This document shows, in pieces, positions 17,192 through 25,206 of a stretch of 64,000 nucleotides of DNA (positions are counted from its first letter, which is position 1; the number at the start of each line of letters is the position of its first letter). Source of the stretch: Mesorhizobium comanense (GTDB lineage Bacteria; Pseudomonadota; Alphaproteobacteria; Rhizobiales; Rhizobiaceae); the NCBI RefSeq assembly GCF_005503535.1, contig NZ_SCNN01000021.1, forward strand, positions 1 to 64,000, in the 5' to 3' direction. Under the pieces are notes generated by a model. It ran no database searches and had not been told where the DNA came from. It saw only the letters and a list, made by a program, of their open reading frames with translations. The position numbers were made by a program, and so were the translations under genes.

Positions 17192-18082
17192 ATGACCGCG
17201 CGCAAGAACCTGGCCGCAAACGACGAGAAGAGGACGACTACCATTCGCAAGCGCCATCTACGCGGTCGCGGACCGCATTTTCCCCTGCTCGATGCCATCG
17301 TGCAGTACGAGTTCGAGCCCGGCTATGTCGCCTTCACCATGCCGATGCAAAAGCGGCTGCGTGTGCAGGTGGGATCGATGATCGTGGCCGACACGACGAA
17401 GGCGCTGGTGCTCTACGAGAGCGACCATCTGCCCGTCTACTACTTCCCGATGAGCGACGTGCGCGAGGAATTCCTGCTGCCGAGCACGACGACCACCGAA
17501 AGCCCGTTCAAGGGCGTTGCCACGCACTATTCGCTCAACACCGGCATCACGCTGGTCGAGGACGCCGCTTGGCGCTATCCCGATCCGGTCAAGGGATCGC
17601 CAGACCTTTCCGGCTATATGTCCTTCTACTGGCCCAAGATGACGCACTGGTACGAGGAGGATGAAGAGATCTTCGTCCATGCCCGCGATCCGTTCCGCCG
17701 CGTCGACTGCCTGCCCTCGTCGCGGCGGGTGCAGGTCATCCTGGACGGCGAACAGGTCGCCGATTCACGGCGCGGCGTGTTCCTGTTCGAGACCGGCCAT
17801 CCGGTGCGGCACTACCTGCCGATCTCCGACACGCGGCTCGATATGTTTTCGCCCAGCCGCTACATCTCGCGCTGCCCCTACAAGGGCATTTCCAACTACT
17901 ACCACGTGACCACGCCCAAGAAGCGGCACGAGAACCTCGTCTGGTACTATCCGGAGCCGGTGCACGAGGCGGAGCGCATCAAGGGGCTGGTCTGCTTCCA
18001 TCACGAACTGGTCGACAAGATCCTGGTCGACGGCGTCGAAATCTCGAAAGAGGCTACGGCCGCGTCAGACGGTTATTTCTGA
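17192..18082 (+). CDS. tandem DUF427 domain protein
   Basis: The 296-residue protein consists of two DUF427 repeats. In the first (about 40-125), VADTTKALVLYESDHLPVYY leads to SPFKGVATHYSL. In the second (about 175-275), VADSRRGVFLFETGHPVRHY leads to CPYKGISNYYHV. The two copies align clearly, so the gene arose by internal duplication. There is no signal peptide or membrane segment, and the start of the protein is basic. DUF427 proteins are small cytoplasmic beta-rich proteins of unknown function. The gene begins two bases after the binding-protein stop, so the pair is an operon and the function is presumably tied to the imported compound. Confidence 0.85.
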   Translation: MTARKNLAANDEKRTTTIRKRHLRGRGPHFPLLDAIVQYEFEPGYVAFTMPMQKRLRVQVGSMIVADTTKALVLYESDHLPVYYFPMSDVREEFLLPSTTTTESPFKGVATHYSLNTGITLVEDAAWRYPDPVKGSPDLSGYMSFYWPKMTHWYEEDEEIFVHARDPFRRVDCLPSSRRVQVILDGEQVADSRRGVFLFETGHPVRHYLPISDTRLDMFSPSRYISRCPYKGISNYYHVTTPKKRHENLVWYYPEPVHEAERIKGLVCFHHELVDKILVDGVEISKEATAASDGYF

Positions 18083-18541
18083 ACATATCGATCGCCGTCT
18101 TGTGGGTGTTTCCGGTCCAACGCAGCGAGCCGTCGACATAGTGCAAGTCGGCCGCGGAGATTCCACAATCCATATGGCATTAGCCGTTGCGCGGCATGAA
18201 CGTTGGTATATATAATTTCATCCCATGAAAATGGCTTCGGCGAGTGCATTACTTGCCGAGGCCATAGCCGAGATCATGGGACCTTGATGGATCGCGGATT
18301 TCCGAGCACGGCAGAACCGATCGATCAGCGGATTACCGCGTCGACGGCAATCCTTCGGCAGTCATGACGCCGGCCGCTCCGGCACAACTTCGTCACTACA
18401 GAACCGAGCGTCATTTCGCCTGCACCGGCTTGAGCCGCGGCGCGGGATTCGACGCCAACAAGCTCGAGCAGAGATCAGCCAATTCAAAACAAGAAAAGCA
18501 GGACGGGACGAACGATAACCACAGCTTGAAGGAGAACAAGC
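18083..18541. other. 459-bp intergenic region before the TMAO-type transporter operon
   Basis: I see no convincing gene here. A small open frame from 18364 runs through the start of the binding-protein gene and has no family features. The region should hold the promoter of the tmoXWV-like operon. Its one clear motif is the TTTCAT-CCC-ATGAAA palindrome at 18216-18230. Confidence 0.6.
18216..18230. promoter_or_regulatory. inverted repeat TTTCAT-CCC-ATGAAA, possible operator
   Basis: TTTCATCCCATGAAA is a perfect 6-3-6 inverted repeat in an AT-rich patch (TATATAATTTCATC) within otherwise GC-rich sequence, about 310 bp before the binding-protein start. It is a reasonable operator or promoter-proximal site, but no regulator can be tied to it. 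Confidence 0.35.
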
Positions 18542-19516
18542 ATGTCAATTCGCAGCCATCTATCGAAGTTATCCATGGGCGCTTTCGCGCTTGCCGCCGT
18601 CAGCCTGGCGGCGCCCGCCGCCCGGGCCGCGGCCCCTGAATCCAACGATCCGATCAAGATAGCGCTGTTCGACTGGACCAGCGTCAACCTCAATGCCAAG
18701 ATTCTCGGCGGCATCCTCGAAAAGCTTGGCTACACGGTCGAATACCCGACCGCCGACTATCTCTCCAGCCTGACCACCGGCCTCACCAATGGCGACCTCG
18801 ATGTCGGCTTGGAATTCTGGGACACGACCGCCGGGGAAGCGATGAAGGCATCCGACGCGACCGGCCAGACGGAGCGGCTAGGCAAGCTCGGACCGAAGGC
18901 CAAGGAAGAGTGGTGGTTTCCCGAATACATGAAGGAGAAATGCCCCGGCCTGCCCGACTGGCACGCCCTGCTCGACGCCAAATGCGCAGCCGCGTTCTCG
19001 ACGGCCGAGACGGCGCCGAAGGGCCGCTATCTCGGCGGCCCGGTGACCTGGGAAGGCTTCGACGACGAGCGCGTCGAGGCGCTGAAGCTGCCCTTCACCG
19101 TCATCCACGCCGGCACCGATGCGGCGATGTTCGCCGAGCTCGATTCCGCCTATCAGCGCAAGGCGCCGATCATGCTGTGGATCTATTCGCCGCACTGGGC
19201 GCCGGCCAAGTACAAGGGAGAGTGGGTCGAATTCCCCGAATACACGCCTGAATGCTACAACGACCCGAAATGGGGCGTGAACCCGGATGCCAAATATGAT
19301 TGCGGCAAGCCGCATGGCGAGATCTGGAAATATGCCTGGAACGGCATGAAGGACAAATGGCCGGTCGCCTACAAGGTGGCCAAGGCCTACACGATCGACA
19401 CGGACGAGCTCAACAAGATGAGCGGTGAGGTCGACCTCGACGGCAAGACGCCGGAAGACGTCGCCGCCGCCTGGATCGCCGCCCACGAGGCTGACTGGAA
19501 AGCCTGGGCGCAGTGA
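18542..19516 (+). CDS. tmoX: quaternary-amine/TMAO ABC transporter substrate-binding protein (TmoX-like)
   Basis: The 324-residue periplasmic protein has a Sec signal peptide (about residues 1-31, ending AARAAAP). It belongs to the OpuAC/ProX-type glycine-betaine family. Tryptophans and acidic residues typical of the aromatic cage for methylated ammonium groups are present at W45, W93, W124/W125, W170, W213 and W219. The ATPase and double-length permease follow. Together with the adjacent trimethylamine monooxygenase and the methylamine pathway downstream, this favours TMAO as ligand, as for the marine TmoXVW system. Choline, glycine betaine or proline betaine remain possible from sequence alone. 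Confidence 0.72.
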   Translation: MSIRSHLSKLSMGAFALAAVSLAAPAARAAAPESNDPIKIALFDWTSVNLNAKILGGILEKLGYTVEYPTADYLSSLTTGLTNGDLDVGLEFWDTTAGEAMKASDATGQTERLGKLGPKAKEEWWFPEYMKEKCPGLPDWHALLDAKCAAAFSTAETAPKGRYLGGPVTWEGFDDERVEALKLPFTVIHAGTDAAMFAELDSAYQRKAPIMLWIYSPHWAPAKYKGEWVEFPEYTPECYNDPKWGVNPDAKYDCGKPHGEIWKYAWNGMKDKWPVAYKVAKAYTIDTDELNKMSGEVDLDGKTPEDVAAAWIAAHEADWKAWAQ

Positions 19517-19593
19517 TCTTTCCGACTGGAAAATGGGATCCGGCTGTTCAATCGGCCGGGTCTCAAACCGCGACATTCCAGAAGGACTATTGA

Positions 19594-20679
19594 ATGACGG
19601 AAGTGACTGATCCCGGGTCGGGCGCAGCGGGTGTACCTGTAGATGCCCGTCCGGTAAAACTGGCCTGCCGCAACGTCTGGAAACTGTTCGGGGCGAACGC
19701 GGCCAATTTCATCCGCGAGCGCGACGGCAGGGCGAGCATGGCCGATGTCGCGGCGGCCGGCCTTGTTGGCGCCGTGCGCGCCGTCGACCTCGAAATCCGC
19801 CAGGGCGAGATCTTCATCATCATGGGCCTGTCTGGCTCCGGCAAATCGACGCTGGTGCGCTGCATGTCCAGGCTGGTCGAACCCAGCCACGGCAAGGTCG
19901 AGTTCGAGGGCAAGGATCTGCTCAAGATTTCGGATGCCGCGCTCATCGAACTCAGGCGCCACCGCATGGGCATGGTGTTCCAGAACTTCGCGCTGCTGCC
20001 GCATCTCAACGTGCTCGACAACATCGCCTTCCCCTTGAGCATCCAGGGTCAGGACCGCGCGACGCGCGAGGCGCGGGCCCGGGAAGTCATCGACCTGGTC
20101 GGGCTGCGCGGGCGCGAGCACTTCTATCCGCGCGAACTCTCCGGCGGCCAGCAGCAGCGCGTCGGCATCGCCCGCAGCCTGGCGACCAAGCCCGAGATAT
20201 GGTTCCTCGACGAACCGTTCTCGGCGCTCGACCCGCTGATCCGCCGGGAGATGCAGGACGAACTGATGCGGCTGCAGACCATGCTGCACAAGACCATCGT
20301 CTTCATCACCCATGATTTCGACGAGGCGATCCGGCTCGCCGATCGCATCGCCATCATGAAGGACGGCGCAGTCATCCAGATCGGCTCGCCGGAAGAACTG
20401 GTGGTCAATCCGGCGACCGACTATGTCGCCGAATTCACCCGGGATGTCGACCGCGCCAAGGTCATCTCGGCGCGAAGCCTGATGCGCGCCTGCGATGGCG
20501 CCGAACATGGCGGTACGGTGACGCCGGAGGCCAAGATCGCCAGCTTCTCGGCTGGTATCGTCTCAGCAGGCAAGCCGTTCGCGGTGGTCAACGACACCGG
20601 CAAGCCCATCGGCGAGGTGACTCCGCAAGCGGTGATCGACCTTCTGGCCGGCATCGAGCGTGCGGGGGCAGGCGCATGA
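19594..20679 (+). CDS. tmoW: quaternary-amine/TMAO ABC transporter ATP-binding protein (TmoW-like)
   Basis: The 361-residue ATPase is of the ProV/OpuAA type. The N-terminus KLACRNVWKLFG is the family opening, Walker A is GLSGSGKST at residues 78-86, the signature is LSGGQQQRVGIARSLA, and Walker B is IWFLDEPFSALDP. The C-terminal region after about residue 290 is a short regulatory tail rather than two full CBS domains. The gene follows the binding protein by 77 bp and overlaps the permease gene by four bases. Confidence 0.85.
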   Translation: MTEVTDPGSGAAGVPVDARPVKLACRNVWKLFGANAANFIRERDGRASMADVAAAGLVGAVRAVDLEIRQGEIFIIMGLSGSGKSTLVRCMSRLVEPSHGKVEFEGKDLLKISDAALIELRRHRMGMVFQNFALLPHLNVLDNIAFPLSIQGQDRATREARAREVIDLVGLRGREHFYPRELSGGQQQRVGIARSLATKPEIWFLDEPFSALDPLIRREMQDELMRLQTMLHKTIVFITHDFDEAIRLADRIAIMKDGAVIQIGSPEELVVNPATDYVAEFTRDVDRAKVISARSLMRACDGAEHGGTVTPEAKIASFSAGIVSAGKPFAVVNDTGKPIGEVTPQAVIDLLAGIERAGAGA

Positions 20680-22655
20680 CGGTCACGGCCAGCGCCAGCG
20701 AGACGAGACCTCCCGTTCAGCGATGGCTCGCGGTCTGGGCGATTGCCCTCGCCGCCGTACTGTTGGTGTTCCTCCTGCAGGACAGCATCCCGTGGGCAGT
20801 GAACTATCCGGCCGGCGCCATTATCCCCGTCGCCGACTGGGTCGGCGCGCTGATGGTCTGGATCAAGTCCAACCTGTCCTGGCTGACGCGTTCGATCACT
20901 GCGGTGCTCGGCGTGCCGCTCGATTTCGCGCTCAATCTGCTGGCCAAGAATTTCAGGATCGGCCACGGCGCCGAGGCTTTTACCCTGCCGCGCCTTTCCT
21001 GGGTCGGTGTCTGCGCCGTCGCCTTCCTCGCCGGCCATGCCGCTGGTGGCCGGAAACTGAGCCTGCTGGTCGGGGGCTGTTTCGTCTACATCGCGCTGTT
21101 CGGGCAATGGACCAGCGCCATGCTGACCCTGGCGCTGATCTCGATCGCGGTGCCGTTCTGCATCGTCACCGGGCTGTTCGCCGGCATCTGGGCGTGGCGC
21201 AAGCCGTGGGCGGAAAGGCTCATCGTTTCCCCTGCCCTCGATCTGATGCAGACCATCCCGACCTTCGCCTACCTCATCCCGATGCTGCTTCTGTTCGGCA
21301 ACAGCCCCGTGTCGGCGATGATCGCCACCGCCATCTTCGCAACTCCGCCAATGGTGCGCGCGACGATGCTGGGACTGTCGCGCGTGCCGCTGGAGATCGG
21401 CGAATTCAGCGACATGGCCGGATGCACCGCGCGGCAGAAACTGTGGCGGGTGCTGTTGCCCTCGGCGCGGCCCGCGCTGATGGTCGGCGTAAACCAGGTG
21501 ATCATGCTGGCGCTCAACATGGTCATCATCGCCTCGATGATCGGCGCCGGTGGCCTCGGCTACGACGTGCTTCTGGCGCTGCGCGCCTTGAAGGTCGGCG
21601 AAGCGATGGAGGCGGGTCTCGCCATCGTCGCGCTCGCCATCGCGCTCGACCGGCTTAGCCAGGCGATCGCGCACAAGCAGGCAAAAGGCCATGTCCATCA
21701 GGCCGTGAGCCCGAGCCTGTGGCGGCGCTATCCCACCCTGACGCTGGCCATCGCCATCCTTGCGGCAACGACGCTGCTCGGCCTGTTCGTGCCGGCCTTC
21801 GCGTCGGTGCCGAAGGCGATCACCTTCACCACCGCGCCGCTGTGGAAGGCAGCGGTGAACTGGGTGACGGTCAATTTCTTCGACTTCATCGAGGCTTTTC
21901 GCGTGGCGCTGATCCTCAATGTGCTCAACCCGCTGCGCGCCTTTTGCGAGGGTTTTCCGTGGCTGGGCGCGGTGTTCCTGCTTGGCCTTGCCGGCTACCA
22001 GCTCTCAGGCCTGAGGCTGGCGGCGCTGGTGGCCGTCCTGACTGCCTTCTGCGCCATCACCGGGCTTTGGGAAAAGACCATGGCAACGGTCTATCTCTGC
22101 GGCATCTCGGCCTTCATCGCCTGCCTGATCGGCATTCCGATCGGGCTGATGGCCGCGCGCAGCGATCGTTTCGAGAAGATCGTCACACCCATCATCGACA
22201 CGCTGCAGGTACTGCCGTCCTTCTGCTTCATCATTCCGGTGGTGATGCTGTTTCGGGTCGGCGATGTCACCGCGATGATCGCAACGATCGCCTTCGCGGT
22301 GGTGCCGGCAATCCGCTACACCAACCACGGCATAAGGCAGGTGCCGCCGGCGCTGATCGAGGCCGGGAAAGTCTCGGGCTGCACGCCGCGCCAGACCTTC
22401 TTTCGGGTGCAATTGCCGCTGGCGCTTCCCGAGATCATGCTGGGCGTCAACCAGACGATCCTGATGGCGCTGGCGATGGTCATCATCTGCGCCATGGTCG
22501 GCACGCGCGACCTCGGCCAGGAAGTCTTCATCGCGCTGTCCAAGGCCGATCCCGGCCGAGGCATCGTCGCCGGCCTGGCGATCGCCTTCATCGGCATCGT
22601 CGCTGACCGGCTGTTCGGCGCCTGGACGGCGAAGGCGCGGGCAAGGCTGGGGTAA
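20676..22655 (+). CDS. tmoV: double-length quaternary-amine/TMAO ABC permease (TmoV-like)
   Basis: The 659-residue protein contains two consecutive ProW/OpuAB-type permease domains. Each has its own EAA-type coupling loop: GEFSDMAGCTARQKLWRVLLPSA in the first half and IEAGKVSGCTPRQTFFRVQLP in the second, each followed by a GVNQ.I..AL.MVII block. Such fused permeases are typical of TmoV and some rhizobial betaine importers and mean that one polypeptide supplies both membrane halves. The start overlaps the ATPase stop (ATGA). The stop is only 15 bp from the convergent tmm gene. Confidence 0.82.
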   Translation: MTVTASASETRPPVQRWLAVWAIALAAVLLVFLLQDSIPWAVNYPAGAIIPVADWVGALMVWIKSNLSWLTRSITAVLGVPLDFALNLLAKNFRIGHGAEAFTLPRLSWVGVCAVAFLAGHAAGGRKLSLLVGGCFVYIALFGQWTSAMLTLALISIAVPFCIVTGLFAGIWAWRKPWAERLIVSPALDLMQTIPTFAYLIPMLLLFGNSPVSAMIATAIFATPPMVRATMLGLSRVPLEIGEFSDMAGCTARQKLWRVLLPSARPALMVGVNQVIMLALNMVIIASMIGAGGLGYDVLLALRALKVGEAMEAGLAIVALAIALDRLSQAIAHKQAKGHVHQAVSPSLWRRYPTLTLAIAILAATTLLGLFVPAFASVPKAITFTTAPLWKAAVNWVTVNFFDFIEAFRVALILNVLNPLRAFCEGFPWLGAVFLLGLAGYQLSGLRLAALVAVLTAFCAITGLWEKTMATVYLCGISAFIACLIGIPIGLMAARSDRFEKIVTPIIDTLQVLPSFCFIIPVVMLFRVGDVTAMIATIAFAVVPAIRYTNHGIRQVPPALIEAGKVSGCTPRQTFFRVQLPLALPEIMLGVNQTILMALAMVIICAMVGTRDLGQEVFIALSKADPGRGIVAGLAIAFIGIVADRLFGAWTAKARARLG

Positions 22656-22670
22656 CGAAATACGTCGCGG

Positions 22671-24029
22671 CTACTCGGCCGCGACGCCCTTCACCTCGAG
22701 ATAGCTTTCCATCGAGTCGTCCAGGGCCTGCAGCCATGGCGTATGGTGCAGCGGCGCCATCGTGCCGGTCATCAGCGAGCGGTAGGCATGGTCGCGGAAG
22801 CTCATAATGTCCTCCACCTTGTGGTGTTCCCATTCCATGAAGGTCTGGTTCACCGCCTCGACATCGAAGCCGGGATAGTCGGTCTGGTCCATGAGTTCCT
22901 TGGTGTAGTCGCCCTGGAACCAGATCATCTGCTCGGCATCTTCCAGGGTCTCCTCGCGTGCCCGCCATTTGGCGCCGTGCTCGGCCATGGCCTTGGCCGA
23001 AGGCAGCTTGATGCGGCCCATGATTACGTCGCGCGCGTACCAGGCCTGCGCGTCGAACATGTTGAAGGTGTAGAACTGGTCCTGCATGCCGATGTAGAAC
23101 AGCTTCGGGTTCTTCTCCCAGACGACACCCTCATAGAGGTCGAGCGGCCACATGCGGTTGGCGGTCTTGAGCTTGAGATCGTCGGTCAGGAAGGGGAAGG
23201 AGTGGAGATAGCCCGTGCACAGGATGATGGCGTCGACATCCTTGGTCGTGCCGTCCTTGAAATGCGCCGTCTTGCCGACGACTTTCTGCAACAACGGGAC
23301 TTCCTTCCAGTTTTCGGGCCATTTGAAGCCCATCGGCTTGGATCGGTAGCTGGAGGTGATGGATTTGGCGCCGTATTTGTAGCATTGCGAACCGATATCC
23401 TCGGCCGAATAGGAGCGGCCGATGATCAGGATATCCTTGCCCTTGAACTCCATCGCGTCGCGGAAATCGTGGCTGTGCAGGATGCGGCCGTTGAAGGTGG
23501 AAAAGCCTTCGAAATAAGGCACATTGGGCACCGAGAAATGCCCCGATGCGACGACGACGTTGTCGAACTCTTCCGAATAGGTGACGTCGTTGGTGCGGTC
23601 ATGCGCGGTGACGGTGAATTTCCCGGTTTCGTCCGAAAACGTCACCATGCGCACCGGGCTGTTGAAGCGCACCCATTTGCGCAGGCCTGATTTCTCGACG
23701 CGCCCCTTGATGTAGTCCCACAGCACGGCGCGTGGCGGATAGGAGCCGATCGGCCGGCCGAAATGCTCCTCGAATGTGTAGTCGGCGAACTCCAGGCATT
23801 CCTTCGGTCCGTTGGACCAGAGGTACCGGTACATCGACCCATGCACGGGATCGCCATGCTCGTCGAGGCCGGTGCGCCAGGTGTAGTTCCACAGGCCGCC
23901 CCAGTCGGACTGCTTTTCGAAGCAGACGATTTCGGGAATTTCGGCGCCCTTGTCGGCGGCCGACTTGAAGGCCCTGAGCTGTGCCAGACCGGACGGTCCG
24001 GCTCCGATGACGGCAACGCGAGTGTTCAT
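22671..24029 (-). CDS. tmm: trimethylamine monooxygenase (flavin-containing)
   Basis: The 452-residue class B flavoprotein oxidises trimethylamine to TMAO using NADPH and oxygen. The FAD site is VIGAGPSG (residues 8-14), the NADPH site is IIGRSYSAEDIG, and the FMO signature is FNGRILHSHDF. Length and phrases such as WGGLWNYTWRTGLDEHGDPVHGSMY are those of bacterial Tmm rather than Baeyer-Villiger enzymes. I chose the ATG at 24029 because it gives MNTRVAVIGAG and has AGGAGG nine bases upstream. It is convergent with tmoV and divergent from the XRE-cupin regulator, with an operator-like repeat about 40 bp before its start. Confidence 0.9.
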   Translation of the reverse strand: MNTRVAVIGAGPSGLAQLRAFKSAADKGAEIPEIVCFEKQSDWGGLWNYTWRTGLDEHGDPVHGSMYRYLWSNGPKECLEFADYTFEEHFGRPIGSYPPRAVLWDYIKGRVEKSGLRKWVRFNSPVRMVTFSDETGKFTVTAHDRTNDVTYSEEFDNVVVASGHFSVPNVPYFEGFSTFNGRILHSHDFRDAMEFKGKDILIIGRSYSAEDIGSQCYKYGAKSITSSYRSKPMGFKWPENWKEVPLLQKVVGKTAHFKDGTTKDVDAIILCTGYLHSFPFLTDDLKLKTANRMWPLDLYEGVVWEKNPKLFYIGMQDQFYTFNMFDAQAWYARDVIMGRIKLPSAKAMAEHGAKWRAREETLEDAEQMIWFQGDYTKELMDQTDYPGFDVEAVNQTFMEWEHHKVEDIMSFRDHAYRSLMTGTMAPLHHTPWLQALDDSMESYLEVKGVAAE

Positions 24030-24069
24030 TTCCGGGCCTCCTGTTTTTGATTTCCCCAGCGAAACAAAT

Positions 24070-24084
24070 TTCACTGACAGTGAC
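24070..24084. promoter_or_regulatory. TTCAC-N5-GTGA repeat in the tmm promoter region
   Basis: TTCACTGACAGTGAC holds a perfect TCACTG-A-CAGTGA inverted repeat about 40 bp before the tmm start. A second TTCAC-N5-GTGA copy lies before the divergent XRE-cupin gene, so both are candidate operators of that regulator. Confidence 0.5.
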
Positions 24085-24249
24085 AGTAATTGGCCCTTTG
24101 GTGCTGTCAACAGACATCTGCGGGAACGCCGTTTGCACGCCAGGGATTCCTGGCGAAAAACCTGCCCGGAATGGATTCTCGACAGCACCGCCCCCAGTCA
24201 CAAGATGGCTTGCCGAGCCCGCCGCGCTCCTGTATCGCCACCTCTGATG

Positions 24250-24264
24250 TTCACCTTGAGTGAA
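24250..24264. promoter_or_regulatory. TTCAC-N5-GTGAA repeat before the XRE-cupin regulator gene
   Basis: TTCACCTTGAGTGAA has perfect 5-bp arms with a 5-bp spacer and sits 26 bp before the regulator start. It shares TTCAC-N5-GTGA with the site near tmm, which is consistent with autoregulation and shared control. Confidence 0.5.
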
Positions 24265-24290
24265 ATAAATCCGCGAGGTCAGGGGGCGAC

Positions 24291-25004
24291 ATGGCGAAAG
24301 ACAGTTCCAATCCCAAGGTTGCCGGCGCCAAGTCCAAGCCGCACCCGAAGGTCTCGGCGGACGGCAAGACCATCCGCGCCCCGCTGACGCAGAACCCGCA
24401 CGCCATCCGCGACACACGCGAAAAGGTGCTGGAGGTGGCGATCGGCCGCGAGGTGCGCGCCTTCCGCAAGAAGCTCGGCATCACCGTCGCCGATCTGGCT
24501 GTCGCCACCGACATTTCGCTGGGCATGCTGTCCAAGATCGAGAACGGCATCACCTCGCCGTCGCTGACCACGCTGCAGGCGCTGTCCAGGGCACTCGGCG
24601 TTCCCGTTACCGCCTTCTTCCGCCGCTTCGAGGAAGAGCGAAGCGCGGTCTTCGTCAAGGCCGGCGAAGGCCTCGACGTCGAACGCCGCGGCACGCGCGC
24701 CGGTCACCAATACAATCTGCTCGGCCATATCGGCTCGAACACCAGCGGCGTGGTGGTCGAACCCTATCTGATCACGCTGACCGAGGATTCGGATGTGTTC
24801 CCGACCTTCCAGCATGAAGGCATGGAGTTCCTCTACATGCTGGAAGGCGAGGTCGTTTACCGGCACGGCAGCAACCTCTATCCGATGAAGCCGGGCGACA
24901 GCCTGTTCTTCGACGCCGATGCGCCGCACGGCCCGGAACAACTGACGAAGCTGCCGATGCGGTATCTGTCGATTATCTGCTATCCGCAAAACAGCGCGGG
25001 TTAG
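24291..25004 (+). CDS. XRE-family regulator with C-terminal cupin domain
   Basis: The 237-residue protein has a basic N-terminal extension, then a Cro/C1-type helix-turn-helix at about 48-105 (RKKLGITVADLAVATDISLGMLSKIENGITSPSLTTLQALSRAL). A cupin domain at about 155-230 contains EFLYMLEGEVVYRHG and MKPGDSLFFDADAPHGPE. The cupin probably senses a small metabolite such as a methylated amine or an aldehyde-derived compound. It is divergent from tmm and close to the dmm operon, so it is the best candidate regulator of the trimethylamine genes. Confidence 0.85.
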   Translation: MAKDSSNPKVAGAKSKPHPKVSADGKTIRAPLTQNPHAIRDTREKVLEVAIGREVRAFRKKLGITVADLAVATDISLGMLSKIENGITSPSLTTLQALSRALGVPVTAFFRRFEEERSAVFVKAGEGLDVERRGTRAGHQYNLLGHIGSNTSGVVVEPYLITLTEDSDVFPTFQHEGMEFLYMLEGEVVYRHGSNLYPMKPGDSLFFDADAPHGPEQLTKLPMRYLSIICYPQNSAG

Positions 25005-25191
25005 CCGATCTCCCCCCTTGTGGGGGAGATGTCCGGCAGGACAGAGGGGGGCGCTGTCCCGCCGACTTGTCAATCGATCGTAGCGATAACCTCGGTGGAT
25101 TGCCGGGCTTTCGCAGAGGCTGGAAAGGCCGAGTTCCTTCGCGCCCCCCTCTGCCCTGCCGGGCATCTCCCCCACAAGGGGGGAGATCGGC
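25004..25191. repeat. palindromic intergenic repeat with 51-base arms between convergent genes
   Basis: The left arm (25004-25054, from GCCGATCTCCCCCC to GGGGGGCGC) is a near-exact reverse complement of the right arm (25141-25191), with about 86 bases between. Each arm can also fold on itself (CTCCCCC...GGGGGAG). This is the rhizobial REP-like type. It fills the space between the ends of the XRE-cupin gene and dmmC and could stop transcription from both sides. Confidence 0.75.
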
Positions 25192-25206
25192 AGCTTCGCC
25201 GACAGT

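Noticed and set aside
18364..18639. 91-codon frame before and into the TMAO-type binding-protein gene
   Set aside because: It overlaps the signal-peptide region of the real gene in another frame and has neither a ribosome site nor family features.
18542..22655. Assignment of the quaternary-amine importer as a choline (ChoXWV) system
   Set aside because: The double-length permease and the neighbourhood of tmm and methylamine genes favour TmoXWV; no choline oxidation genes are nearby.
25004..25191. Insertion sequence or integron site between XRE-cupin and dmmC
   Set aside because: There is no transposase, no target duplication was found, and the arms are of the rhizobial palindromic-repeat type.
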